From assembly GCA_046348365.1 (NCBI GenBank), contig JAXMEL010000001.1, forward strand, positions 744,001-808,000: a DNA stretch of 64,000 bases, read 5' to 3'. Of this stretch, positions 53,635 through 62,845 are shown piece after piece. This DNA comes from JAEUPI01 sp046348365. Lineage in GTDB: Bacteria; Pseudomonadota; Gammaproteobacteria; Burkholderiales; Burkholderiaceae_C. Below the pieces are notes generated by a model. That model searched no databases. It was given only the letters and a program-made list of their open reading frames with translations, and had not been told where the DNA came from. Numbering within the stretch: the stretch's first letter is position 1; each line of letters begins with the position of its first letter. Position numbers and translations under genes: made by a program.

Positions 53635-55860
53635 ATGAAGCGCAGACAGTTCCTACTTCGATCGGCATTGAGTGCGCCTTCTGCACTGACCATGGTTGCG
53701 TGCGGAGGGACCAATGCATCAAGCGGCGAAACGATCGGCGGTACGTCGGCACTGACACCTGCTCCGACAGTCGCACCCGGCCTGACACCAACAACTTCAC
53801 CGTCACCAGCCCCAACGTCGGGGCCGGCACCCACGGCAAGCCCTAGCCCCGCCCCAAGCCCGGCCTCGGGTGAAACCATCACGACGCTTCGGGTCTCCAG
53901 CGCAATGGGAGGAACTCTGTTGCCATTCACGGCCGGCCAGGCGTTTCGCGAAGGCGACGTCCCTGCGGGCGTGTCGGTCACATCCAACATTGCCGAACTG
54001 CAGGTCATTGGCAAGAACCGCTGGCCCGACGGGTCAATGAAGTTCGCGCTAGTCTCGGGTCGCGTCAATGTGGGCGCTGGGGCATCGGTCGTCGTGCCAT
54101 TGCTCCGATCGAACGTATCGGCGTCAACCGGCAGCGTTGTCAGCACCGCCGACCTCCGCACTACCGGCGCTGTCGCCCTGGTCGACTGCGGAGCCAACGG
54201 CAACGCAAGCTGGTCAGCCGCTGACTGGGACGCACCGTTCCTGACCTGGGTGTCGGGAAGCGAGATGAGTTCATGGATCTACCGCAAGCCGATTGGCAGT
54301 GATGCCCATCTGGTCGCCTGGCTGGAAGTTCGCTGCTACCGCGGTGGCGCCGTCGAGATCCTGCCGTGGATCGAGAACGGCTACCTCCTCGTCGCCGCCC
54401 CCGGCGCGCGTTCAGGAATGGTGACGTTCACGCTCGGCGGATCCCAGAGGTTCTCGCAATCGCTGACGCTGCTCAATCACCAGAGAGCCGTACTTGCCTC
54501 GGGGACCGTGCTGTCGCATTGGTTGGGGACAGACCCGCAACTCACGCCGACACATGACACGGCGTATATGCAGGCCACACGTCTGACCCCCGCCTATCGC
54601 GGCCACACGTCGCAGTCCAGTGCCTTGTGGACCAGACAAGCTGCGAGCTACACGCCTCTGGCGCAGGCTGGCTTCCCGAACAACATGGGTTCGGCTGGGT
54701 ACGACACGTCGATCGGCCCGCTGCCCGAATGGGACGTAGCCTACCTGACCAGTTCGGGCGATCCGCGAGCACTGCGGGCGTGCATGATCAACGGCTACGC
54801 GGCTGGGCGGTACGGCATCCACTTCCGCGACGAGGCAACCAACCGCGTGCCTCGATTCTCCACCCATACCGGGCTAGTGCTGGCAGATTCGTCTAACATC
54901 AAGAGCATTGGCTCCGGCGATACCACGACGCCAACGGCTTCTGGATCTCCTCCCCCTCAGTACTACACGAGCCACGCACCTGCGCTTGGCTATTTCGCCT
55001 ACCTACTCACTGGTCGCTTCTACTTCATGGAGGAGACGCAGTTCCAAGCCATTGCGGCTCACTTCAAGACGGGCGCGGCGTCGCGCCAGGGAGCCAAGGG
55101 CACGTTTGAGCCATCTGCCGGCGCTCATCAAACGCGTTCCGCCGCATGGTCCTGGCGCACACTCGCCTACTGCGCTTCAGCCACACCGGACGACGACACA
55201 GCCCTGCGAAACGAGTTCGTCGCTAGTCTCGGGGAGAACGCGTCGTACCTGTTGGAGCGGTATGGTCGCGGCAACCCGTTCGGAGTCGTAAAGAATTACA
55301 GCAGCTATGCCGATGGCGTACCAGCCGGCGATCTGCAGTCGACGCACTACGGCGTTGCGCCATGGCAGGAGGACTTCCTGACCTATGCCATTTGTCAGGC
55401 GCGCGAACTGAAGATTCTGGCGGGCGCCGCGGCATCAGTACTGGACCAGTTGGTAGTATGGAAGTGCCAATCGGTGGTGGGCCGCCTCGGATCCACGAGG
55501 GCCGATGAATACAGCTTCAAGCGCGCCGCGCAGTATGAAATGATCGTGGCGCGCACACCGACGCCCGATTGGGCCGCGCCGGGCGGCGGTTGGTTGAGCG
55601 ATTGGGGCGAGGTGTTCAGGGTGACGCACGGATACGCCAACGACGCAAGTACGACGCCTCCGAACCTAGTCGGCGGCTATTTCCCTGACCCGACGAGCTA
55701 CTGGGGCAATATGGTCCCGGCAATCTCGTTCGCCGTTGATGCCGGCGTGACGGGCGCCAGGGCGGCCTACGATCGGGTCGTTGGCGCCGCCAATTTCGCG
55801 GAATTCGAAGCAGGGTTTGACGACAACCCGGTGTGGGGCGTGCGGCCGCGCTCGGTGTAG
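53635..55860 (+). CDS. Large secreted protein with YetA/PcRGLX-like N-terminal domain, putative polysaccharide lyase
   Basis: 741-aa protein. KRRQFLLRSALSAPSAL followed by MVAC gives a Tat-like or lipoprotein signal. Then a Pro/Thr/Ser-rich linker, then a beta domain (TLLPFTAGQAFREGD, KNRWPDGSMKFALVSG) resembling the RIFT barrel of YetA/PcRGLX exo-rhamnogalacturonan lyase-like proteins. The C-terminal half is helical, toroid-like: YYTSHAPALGYFAYLLTGRFYF, RSAAWSWRTLAY, APWQEDFLTYAI. Likely cuts or processes the polymer outside the cytoplasm. ATG 53635 chosen for the signal. Confidence 0.6.
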   Translation: MKRRQFLLRSALSAPSALTMVACGGTNASSGETIGGTSALTPAPTVAPGLTPTTSPSPAPTSGPAPTASPSPAPSPASGETITTLRVSSAMGGTLLPFTAGQAFREGDVPAGVSVTSNIAELQVIGKNRWPDGSMKFALVSGRVNVGAGASVVVPLLRSNVSASTGSVVSTADLRTTGAVALVDCGANGNASWSAADWDAPFLTWVSGSEMSSWIYRKPIGSDAHLVAWLEVRCYRGGAVEILPWIENGYLLVAAPGARSGMVTFTLGGSQRFSQSLTLLNHQRAVLASGTVLSHWLGTDPQLTPTHDTAYMQATRLTPAYRGHTSQSSALWTRQAASYTPLAQAGFPNNMGSAGYDTSIGPLPEWDVAYLTSSGDPRALRACMINGYAAGRYGIHFRDEATNRVPRFSTHTGLVLADSSNIKSIGSGDTTTPTASGSPPPQYYTSHAPALGYFAYLLTGRFYFMEETQFQAIAAHFKTGAASRQGAKGTFEPSAGAHQTRSAAWSWRTLAYCASATPDDDTALRNEFVASLGENASYLLERYGRGNPFGVVKNYSSYADGVPAGDLQSTHYGVAPWQEDFLTYAICQARELKILAGAAASVLDQLVVWKCQSVVGRLGSTRADEYSFKRAAQYEMIVARTPTPDWAAPGGGWLSDWGEVFRVTHGYANDASTTPPNLVGGYFPDPTSYWGNMVPAISFAVDAGVTGARAAYDRVVGAANFAEFEAGFDDNPVWGVRPRSV

Positions 55861-55867
55861 GCCTGCA

Positions 55868-57409
55868 TCAGCGGCGGATTCGTATCGATCCATACTTGAA
55901 CTCACTGATCATGTTCTGGTCGGTGATGATCTCCAATGGCCGGGACTCCCACGCCAAGCCATCCGCAAATGGCTGCAATTCGTTGAGCCGCCGCGTCGCA
56001 GCGAGAACAAATCGCGGGTCATCTACTGCAATCGCGGAGGCGCCACCGAATTGCATCGCCTTCACCCTTTCAATGGCTGCAGCCTGGTCAACCACAACCG
56101 GCTCATTGCTGGCCAATGCGTAAGCCTGAACCTTGTAGACATACGGGAACACTGCTTGCGCCGTCTTGAATACGTCGCCCGAGACAGTGGAATTCCAGGC
56201 CATTAGACCGCCGGGCGCCAAATGCGCGCGGGCCATTTGCAGGAACTCCTGGCTCAGGAGTAGCGTGGCATACGATCGCCAATGGAACGTAGTGTTGGCG
56301 ACGATAATGTCGAACTTTTGATCTGGATGCCGTCGCAACCATCGGCGTCCATCATCGATGTGGACGGTCAAGCGTGGATCATCAAGCAGCCCAGCCACTT
56401 CCGGGTATCGGCGGATGATTTCTAGGTACCCAGGGTCGATCTCGACGGCTTCGACCCGTTCAACGCTCCGACTTCCGAGAATCACTCGCGCCCATGAACC
56501 GGCGCTGAGCCCGAGGATCATGACGCGCTTGGGATGCGGATGCAGCGCTGCCATCAGATACGCTCGCCATACGCCGTTCACATCGTGGAGGAGGTCCGTG
56601 TTGACCCGCCCGTCATACACATTGCCACCATAGACCCAGTCCTTGCCGCCGGGATCCTCAACGGTGTGAATGGTGCCGTGCCGGTTCTCGATGATCATGC
56701 GGATTGGCGCTGGTTCGACTTGCGTGACTCTTACCATGCGAGCAATCAGCTCGTGGCGCGGCACGATGGCGATCAACGCGCTCGCGACAGCCATGCTGGC
56801 CGCGGCGATACCGCTGACTGCAGCTGTCGCCGCAGAGTTCGAATATAGGACGGCCCACGCCACGGCGATCGTCGAGAGGCCCACTGCCAAGAACACCTGC
56901 TGAAGGGTCAGCACGTCAAACAGGAAGAGGCCAGTGATGAGCGGGCCGGCAGTTGATCCGATGATGTTCGCGAAGTAGACGGTGGACACCGACTGGCCAA
57001 CGAGGCCGTGCTGAGTCTGGGATCCCATATGATGAACAATCGGGAAGACGGCACTCTTCAGCGCAGACGATATCGCAATGAGTGCCGCACCCGCTGCGTA
57101 TCCCAGGATCTTGCCGAAGCCAAGGGCCTCCGCGAACAGCCAAGGCGCCGCCAAGTCGAACATGCCGCTGATCAGCAGGATCGTTCCACAGACCGCAGCT
57201 AACGCGGACACCGGGCGATCACAGTAGCGCTTGCCTATCCAGGCCCCGCCGGCGATACCGAATAGGTAGATCGCCAATACAGCCGAGAAGGCGTACGGCG
57301 TCCCTTTCTGGAGAAACGCAACGAAACGCATCCACGCCAGTTCCTGACTAAGGCTCAGAAACCCCGTTGCGAACGAGATCAGCCGTGGAAGCCAGTACGC
57401 ACGATTCAT
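55868..57409 (-). CDS. Spermidine-synthase-like membrane protein, C-terminal half
   Basis: 513-aa protein. The first part has several membrane helices (SLSQELAWMRFVAFL, FANIIGSTAGPLITGLFLF). The last 250 residues form a spermidine-synthase-like Rossmann domain: VYGGNVYDGRVNTDLLHD, VMILGLSAGSWARVIL, VEIDPGYLEIIRRYP and IDDGRRWLRRHP. The usual Gly-rich loop is GLSAGS. ATG 57409 overlaps the stop of the upstream membrane gene (ATGA). In most bacteria both are one polypeptide. Such proteins rarely make spermidine; function unknown. Confidence 0.78.
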   Translation of the reverse strand: MNRAYWLPRLISFATGFLSLSQELAWMRFVAFLQKGTPYAFSAVLAIYLFGIAGGAWIGKRYCDRPVSALAAVCGTILLISGMFDLAAPWLFAEALGFGKILGYAAGAALIAISSALKSAVFPIVHHMGSQTQHGLVGQSVSTVYFANIIGSTAGPLITGLFLFDVLTLQQVFLAVGLSTIAVAWAVLYSNSAATAAVSGIAAASMAVASALIAIVPRHELIARMVRVTQVEPAPIRMIIENRHGTIHTVEDPGGKDWVYGGNVYDGRVNTDLLHDVNGVWRAYLMAALHPHPKRVMILGLSAGSWARVILGSRSVERVEAVEIDPGYLEIIRRYPEVAGLLDDPRLTVHIDDGRRWLRRHPDQKFDIIVANTTFHWRSYATLLLSQEFLQMARAHLAPGGLMAWNSTVSGDVFKTAQAVFPYVYKVQAYALASNEPVVVDQAAAIERVKAMQFGGASAIAVDDPRFVLAATRRLNELQPFADGLAWESRPLEIITDQNMISEFKYGSIRIRR

Positions 57410-58053
57410 GCGCCACGCCTGAGCCAGGTAAACGCACTGCCACCGACGAACCCGTTGACCAGCGCGGCCGACCAGATGGTCTCGTCGAGTGTGAGGTAGT
57501 GGAAGGCGACGAACGAAGTCGTCAAACAACCTAGCGCGGCCCCGAAGGTATTGGACAAGTACAACTGCCCGATAGAGAAACCCACATTGCCGGAGCGCCT
57601 GTGCAGATGTGCCACCAGCATGGGCAAGGTTGCGCCCATTGCCGTCGTTGGCGCCAGGAGCAACAGGAAGTTGATCATGAACACGAGCGGGCGGCCCGCG
57701 TGAACGAACGAATCCGCAACGTTGGAAATGAGCATCGGACTGGCGACTCCGAACCCGCCAATCAGCAACTCCACGACTCCGAAAGCAACAACGATTCGCG
57801 AGGGGAAACGGTCGGCCACAAATCCGCCGATCAGCGCTCCGCACCCCAAACCTAGCATGAAGGCTGAGACGATCAACGTGATCGACTCGAGGTCGATGCC
57901 AAATGCCCCATAGAGCATGCGCTGCCAGCAGACCTGATAGACGAGCGCTGCTGCGCCGGATGCGAAGAAGACAAACAGTAGACCCGCATCAGCCCATCGG
58001 AGCGAACTTACCTGAGGCGCAGGCATACGGAATGGATCGATATGATCGTGCAC
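57406..58053 (-). CDS. Spermidine-synthase-like membrane protein, N-terminal half
   Basis: 215-aa membrane protein. VFFASGAAALVYQVCWQRML is the family start, and MLGLGCGALIGGFVADRFPSR recalls MFS-type transporters. It ends in a helix-rich stretch just where the next gene begins (overlap ATGA), so this is the N-terminal membrane part of what is normally a single protein. Start at GTG 58053; ATG 58026 is the alternative. No strong ribosome site for either. Confidence 0.72.
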   Translation of the reverse strand: MHDHIDPFRMPAPQVSSLRWADAGLLFVFFASGAAALVYQVCWQRMLYGAFGIDLESITLIVSAFMLGLGCGALIGGFVADRFPSRIVVAFGVVELLIGGFGVASPMLISNVADSFVHAGRPLVFMINFLLLLAPTTAMGATLPMLVAHLHRRSGNVGFSIGQLYLSNTFGAALGCLTTSFVAFHYLTLDETIWSAALVNGFVGGSAFTWLRRGA

Positions 58054-58067
58054 GGCGACGGGCGCAC

Positions 58068-58091
58068 CCTAGCCTTGCAGCAACGGCTAGG
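58068..58091. promoter_or_regulatory. Inverted repeat just upstream of the split spermidine-synthase-like genes
   Basis: CCTAGCC and GGCTAGG pair, and TTG/CAA can extend the stem inward with one bulged C. It starts 15 bp from the leftward gene start and may be an operator or an RNA hairpin in its leader. The rest of the divergent region 58054-58240 shows nothing I can name. Confidence 0.3.
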
Positions 58092-58240
58092 CAATGCGGG
58101 TATCCGCGAACACTTCCCGAAACCCGCAATCGGCCCAGGCCACAGTCGGGGGATTGACGCCGACATGCTCGAGGCCGATTCTCGCTTTGCTCTGCCGTCC
58201 GAGTTGCTGAGCGAGGATTGCACGCGGATTCAGCATCGTT

Positions 58241-58378
58241 ATGGTTGTCGCGTTTGGCTCGATGCTTCTCGCTGCGCAGATCATGACTAGCGCGCACGAG
58301 GAGATGAATCGTATGCGCCAGATGCGGGCTAGGACGGCATTGACTTACGACGCGGTGCCCCGCGTCTCGGCTCGATAG
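58241..58378 (+). CDS. Possible 45-aa small membrane protein
   Basis: Short frame starting MVVAFGSMLLAAQIM, one hydrophobic helix, then a charged, Met/Arg-rich tail (HEEMNRMRQMRART). Stop TAG at 58376-58378, six bases before the sulfatase-fold gene ATG, so co-translation is plausible. No strong ribosome site and no standard start codon further upstream in frame. Supported only by composition and position. Confidence 0.35.
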   Translation: MVVAFGSMLLAAQIMTSAHEEMNRMRQMRARTALTYDAVPRVSAR

Positions 58379-58384
58379 GCGCCC

Positions 58385-60016
58385 ATGGTCATTGAAGGAT
58401 CAAAATCGACTCGAGCATTGCCAGTGCTCGCCGGCTTGGCCTGTTTCAGCGGTGCCTTCGTCCTAGTCAATTTCAAGCCTCTGCTGTTCAAGGTCTACTA
58501 CCGCTTGGCTGCTGCGCACGATCCATGGGATGCGGCACTGAACGCAGGCAGCTTCGCCTTGCAGGCGCTCATGCTGTTGCTGGCGGTCACTTTGCTTCCT
58601 CCCGCCGCCGCAGTTGTGTTGTTGGTACTGGCAAGCGTTTCCGCATTGGTACACCTGAGCTATGAGCAGGTCCTGGGGGTCTACCTCGACCAGGGCGGGA
58701 TGTCGTGGATGCTGAGCGAAACGCGGCAACTCGGTCCCGCTCTATTGCAGTTCTCCGGCAGCTTCGCACTTGCGGCCATTAAGACGATCGTCTTCTGCGG
58801 TCTGCTCCTGTTAGCGCGTCACATGTTCCGCCGCGGTTTGCCACACGGGTGGCATCGATACACGCCCCGACGCTGGACTGCGGCTCTTTGCATCTTGCTG
58901 GTGATCGCATTGCCCGCCCAGGTGACGCGAGCGATGAGACTTCCTCTCAGCAGTGAAACCAGCATCTATGCGATGACTGCCAGCACCTTGACCGAGAGAT
59001 ATCCTGGTCGGACAGCGGTACTCGTGAAGCCCGAGCCGGGCCGCTCACTTGCGAAGATCGTATGGCTCGTTGACGAGAGCGTTGCCTATGGCCACTTCCG
59101 TTTGGCAGTGGGATCGCACCTGGAACGACACGGTCCCATCGACTTCGGCGAGACTGCATCAATGGGCAACTGCAGTTCTCCGAGCAACGCGGCGCTCCGA
59201 TGGGGCATCGACGTGGCCCGCGTCGACGCATCTACGGATCTGCGAGCGACGCCGTCTATCTGGGGATTTGCGAAAGTTGCTGGCTATCGCACCACCCTGA
59301 TAGACGGTCAGGTGAGCGGTGCGCCCCAGAACATGGTGTTTGCCCCAGAACGCGCGTTGATCGATTCGTTCGTTGCGGCGCGCGCTGGTATCGATACTGA
59401 CCGTTCGATTGCCGTAAAGATCAACGGCATATTGACTCGCCCCGGCCGCGATTTTATCTATGCCGTTCTGCGCGGCGCGCACTACGCGTACGAATCCAAT
59501 TACCCGCCGGGATTGCTTGCGAATGCAACTGTGCAACAGAAGTACGTAGCGGCAATTAGCTACTCTAAACATGGCTTCTTCGATGCGGTTCTGTCCGACG
59601 TGGATCGCCAGACAACGGCTGTGTTCTACACGTCGGATCACGGACAGGATTTGACCTCCGAACAAGTTCCCCATTGCAGCATTCACCCGAAGTGGCAGGA
59701 GTTCGCTGTCCCGCTCATAGCTTTTCTGCCGCCGGCGAGCGCGGCAAGCATGGCCTCTTCGGGACGTATCGGAATTGCGAACGCCAGACACAGCCATAGT
59801 CAGATCTTCTCCACGACCTTGTGGCTGATGGGCTACGACCGGCACTTTGCGGAGCAGAACTACGACTCATTGTTGGACAAGGCACCCAAAGCATTCGTCT
59901 GGTTCGGGCGGCGCATAGTTCCTGGTGCTGATGGCGAGCCAATCGAATTGCACCGCGGCGATCACTTCCCTGGCTCACTGTCCACCAACAGCGCTTTGGC
60001 CCCGTTGCGCCCATGA
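58385..60016 (+). CDS. Sulfatase-fold membrane protein (EptA-like)
   Basis: 543-aa protein. About four or five N-terminal helices, then a periplasmic alkaline-phosphatase/sulfatase-type domain: WLVDESVAYGHF, the nucleophile region SMGNCSSPSNAAL, FYTSDHGQDL (metal Asp-His) and a late ARHSHSQIFSTTLW. This is the layout of phosphoethanolamine transferases acting on glycolipids; here the donor is unknown. Its stop overlaps the TPR gene start (ATGA). Confidence 0.75.
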   Translation: MVIEGSKSTRALPVLAGLACFSGAFVLVNFKPLLFKVYYRLAAAHDPWDAALNAGSFALQALMLLLAVTLLPPAAAVVLLVLASVSALVHLSYEQVLGVYLDQGGMSWMLSETRQLGPALLQFSGSFALAAIKTIVFCGLLLLARHMFRRGLPHGWHRYTPRRWTAALCILLVIALPAQVTRAMRLPLSSETSIYAMTASTLTERYPGRTAVLVKPEPGRSLAKIVWLVDESVAYGHFRLAVGSHLERHGPIDFGETASMGNCSSPSNAALRWGIDVARVDASTDLRATPSIWGFAKVAGYRTTLIDGQVSGAPQNMVFAPERALIDSFVAARAGIDTDRSIAVKINGILTRPGRDFIYAVLRGAHYAYESNYPPGLLANATVQQKYVAAISYSKHGFFDAVLSDVDRQTTAVFYTSDHGQDLTSEQVPHCSIHPKWQEFAVPLIAFLPPASAASMASSGRIGIANARHSHSQIFSTTLWLMGYDRHFAEQNYDSLLDKAPKAFVWFGRRIVPGADGEPIELHRGDHFPGSLSTNSALAPLRP

Positions 60017-60786
60017 GTTGCAAAGCTAGTGAGAGCCTTCCAGTGACGAGAACCGGGGTCGGCGGCGCGACGAGGCGAGCAAGGCCGAACCGCGGTCCGA
60101 CATTCCTCTGCCTCGCCGCGTGCCTCTGCGCAGTGCTGGGCGATGCGTTGGCACAAACCAGTGAGCCGGCGTGCGGCAGCTTGGCAAACGCATTTGGCCC
60201 GTTCGAATATCGAGCAGATTCCTACCGCCACCAGGACGGCGACTCGATGTCGCATGCCCAGAAGTTGGCAATAGTCGAACGCTTTCACTTTGGCCCAACC
60301 GTGGAAGCACTGATCGACGACAAGACGGGCGATCTTGGTCGCGATTTCGACTACACGCTGCGTGCGTTTCCGAACCACCACCGGGCACTCGCAGCGTTGA
60401 GCCGGTGGTGGGAACGCACAGGTCTAAGCCAACCGCGTGGGCTGCGCAGGCCTGTCGAGTGCTACTTCGACCGCGCGGTCCGTTTCAGGCCCGAGGACAC
60501 TATCGTTCGCCTGTTGTATGCCGAATTCCTGAAGAAGCAGCAGCGCAAATTCGATGCTATTGCTCAGGTTGAAGCAGCTCTGAGCGCCGCAGGGGATCAC
60601 GGATTCACTCACTACAATATAGGAATGATGTTCTTGGAATTGGGCGAAACTGATCGGGCGCTGGTTCAGGCGCAAAGAGCGGCTGCGCTTGGTTTCACGC
60701 GCGCTGAACTACGTAATCGACTCGTATCTTCCGGACACTGGAGGGATGTGACGCCCACCGTCGATAGTGCGCCGGCGTCCAATTGA
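60013..60786 (+). CDS. Secreted TPR-repeat protein
   Basis: 257-aa protein with an N-terminal hydrophobic stretch (TFLCLAACLCAVLGDALAQ) ending like a signal peptide. Helical repeats follow, for example YFDRAVRFRPEDTIVRLLYAEF and FTHYNIGMMFLELGETDRAL, which fit tetratricopeptide repeats. Coupled to the sulfatase-fold gene by ATGA overlap, so it may assist it in the periplasm. Confidence 0.72.
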   Translation: MSCKASESLPVTRTGVGGATRRARPNRGPTFLCLAACLCAVLGDALAQTSEPACGSLANAFGPFEYRADSYRHQDGDSMSHAQKLAIVERFHFGPTVEALIDDKTGDLGRDFDYTLRAFPNHHRALAALSRWWERTGLSQPRGLRRPVECYFDRAVRFRPEDTIVRLLYAEFLKKQQRKFDAIAQVEAALSAAGDHGFTHYNIGMMFLELGETDRALVQAQRAAALGFTRAELRNRLVSSGHWRDVTPTVDSAPASN

Positions 60787-61108
60787 ACCGAACCGCCGCC
60801 ATACGCGGTATTCGAACGCTGCCTCAGGCGCCAGAACTGGAATTGTCCGCATCTGCACGACCGGATCCGCCGCCAAGTTTGCTTGCCGCCCACGCAAGTA
60901 GTCGTACGACGGTCCTCGTCCCCTATGTAGGAGCTGTGGCGCGCCCGGGTGAACTTGACGCCGCCTCGAAACGGCGCCAGTAGCGACGCGCGTTGAAATA
61001 GTCGGGCTGCCTTGAACCGGCCCTCGCGTATGAAATGTGCGTTCGGATTGCCGTGAGTGATGAGAACGAATTACACGTCGACTTCAACCGAGGACTGGAA
61101 TAGATAGC
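60787..61108. other. Intergenic region without supported gene
   Basis: 322 bp before the asparagine-synthase-like gene. Short frames have no recognisable content. TTGCCG at about 61048 with a weak TTACAC 17 bp later is a poor promoter match, not called. A GAGG/GGA purine run at about 61091-61098 is a plausible ribosome site for the next gene. Confidence 0.45.
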
Positions 61109-62803
61109 ATGCATGCGACCCGAGTCATCCCCAATGTTGAGGGCGCGCCGCATTTGGAGTGCGGCAGGGCTATGCAGTCCGGGCGCCCGGCTGACCTCTC
61201 TCAGTTTTGCAATGCCGACATTGATCCGTTGGCGGCATCCGATCAGATCGCGTCGTTCCTCAAGTCTCTCGAAGGCTCGTTCGCGTTCGGTCATAGATTT
61301 CCCAATGGGGTGGCGCTGATGTGCGTCGACAGATTCGCGCGCTCCACCCTGTGCTACGCAATTCGAGACGGCCGCGTCTCTTTTGCCGGGCGCGCCGACC
61401 AACTGGCGGGGCCGGACCGCCGAATCGATCTACAGGCAGTGTTCGATTACCTCTTCTTCCATGTCATTCCAAGCCCGCGCACGATCTTCCAGGGCGTGCA
61501 CAGGCTCCCGGCCGCGCACTACGCCTTGGTTTCGGGCTCGGAAGCGCACGTACGCCCGTATTGGTCACCTTCTGACGCCGATATCCCGGCAGCCGCAGCT
61601 TTCTCGGACATGAAGTTGTCTTTCAGGAAACTGTTGAAGGAGGCCGTGTTGGCCGAACTCGACGGCGGCAAGCCCGGTTGCTTCCTCAGCGGTGGGACAG
61701 ACAGCTCGACTATCGCCGGCGTGATACGGGAGGTGACTGGGCGAGCGCCTTCGACCTACTCAATTGGATTCGATGCACCTGGCTACGACGAAATGCAGTT
61801 CGCGAGAATCGCGGCGAGCCACTTCGGCACCGATCACCACGAATACTACGTAACCCCCGACGATCTAGTGAAAAGCATCGCGGACGTAGCTGGTTGGTAC
61901 GATCAACCCTTCGGTAACTCTTCGGCGCTGCCCGCTTACTATTGCGCCAAGATGGCCGGGGACGACGGCGTGACGCGTATGCTCGCCGGTGATGGTGGGG
62001 ATGAGTTGTTTGGAGGGAATGCGCGATACGCGAAGCAGCAGGTGTTCGACGCCTATGCCAAGGTGCCACTGCGGCTTCGGTCGAGCATCATCGAACCGCT
62101 GTTTCTGAATAGGAGCAATTCCAGGCTTGCACTTCTGCGGAAGGCGTCCAGCTATGTAGAGCAGGCGCGACGTCCGATGCCGGAACGTACGCACCTGTAC
62201 AACCTGTTGCTGCGACTTGGGATCGATGCCGTTCTGGAGCCGGGTTTTGCTCACCAGATCGATCCCGGCGGGCCCGCGCGTGAAGAGAAACGAGTATGGG
62301 ACGCCCCCGATCTGAGTAGCACGCTGGATCGCACTCTCGCTTTCGATTGGCGCTATACGCTCGCCGAATGCGATCTCCCTAAGGTAAGGGAAAGTTGTGC
62401 CCTTGCAGGCATAGACGTCGGTTTCCCCATGCTGAATGAAGGGCTCTTGGCCCTATCACAGAGATTGCCGAATGACTGGAAAGTTAGACGGCGCGACCTA
62501 CGCTGGTTCTTCAAGCAAGCGCTTCGGGATTTCCTGCCATCCGCCATCATTGAGAAGAAGAAAAAGGGTTTTGGATTACCGTTTGGCGTCTGGACAACGC
62601 AACATAAGCCACTCCTTTCCCTCGCGAAGGACTCGCTGACGAGCTTTGGCACCCGAGGCGTGGTACGTCCAACGTTCATTAGGACATTGCTCAAGACAAA
62701 GTTATACGAGCACCCAGGTTACTTCGGCGAAATGGTGTGGATTCTGCTCGTGCTGGAGCAATGGTTACGCAAGAACGCGCCGGACTTTGCGGTTGCCACT
62801 TGA
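61109..62803 (+). CDS. Asparagine-synthase-like protein lacking the N-terminal cysteine
   Basis: 564-aa protein. The synthetase PP-loop SGGTDSS is intact at about 194-200, with LAGDGGDELFGGN, YDQPFGNSSALP and KKKKGFGLPFG. The N-terminal region (about 1-150) keeps fold landmarks such as VDRFARSTLCYAI and GVHRLPAAHYALV, but has no Met-Cys-Gly start, so glutamine hydrolysis should be lost. This resembles lasso-cyclase and other ATP-dependent amide-forming relatives. ATG 61109. Confidence 0.82.
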   Translation: MHATRVIPNVEGAPHLECGRAMQSGRPADLSQFCNADIDPLAASDQIASFLKSLEGSFAFGHRFPNGVALMCVDRFARSTLCYAIRDGRVSFAGRADQLAGPDRRIDLQAVFDYLFFHVIPSPRTIFQGVHRLPAAHYALVSGSEAHVRPYWSPSDADIPAAAAFSDMKLSFRKLLKEAVLAELDGGKPGCFLSGGTDSSTIAGVIREVTGRAPSTYSIGFDAPGYDEMQFARIAASHFGTDHHEYYVTPDDLVKSIADVAGWYDQPFGNSSALPAYYCAKMAGDDGVTRMLAGDGGDELFGGNARYAKQQVFDAYAKVPLRLRSSIIEPLFLNRSNSRLALLRKASSYVEQARRPMPERTHLYNLLLRLGIDAVLEPGFAHQIDPGGPAREEKRVWDAPDLSSTLDRTLAFDWRYTLAECDLPKVRESCALAGIDVGFPMLNEGLLALSQRLPNDWKVRRRDLRWFFKQALRDFLPSAIIEKKKKGFGLPFGVWTTQHKPLLSLAKDSLTSFGTRGVVRPTFIRTLLKTKLYEHPGYFGEMVWILLVLEQWLRKNAPDFAVAT

Positions 62804-62845
62804 GGTGTTGGCTACAGGCGGCGCATATCAAAAAATGATTCTGTC

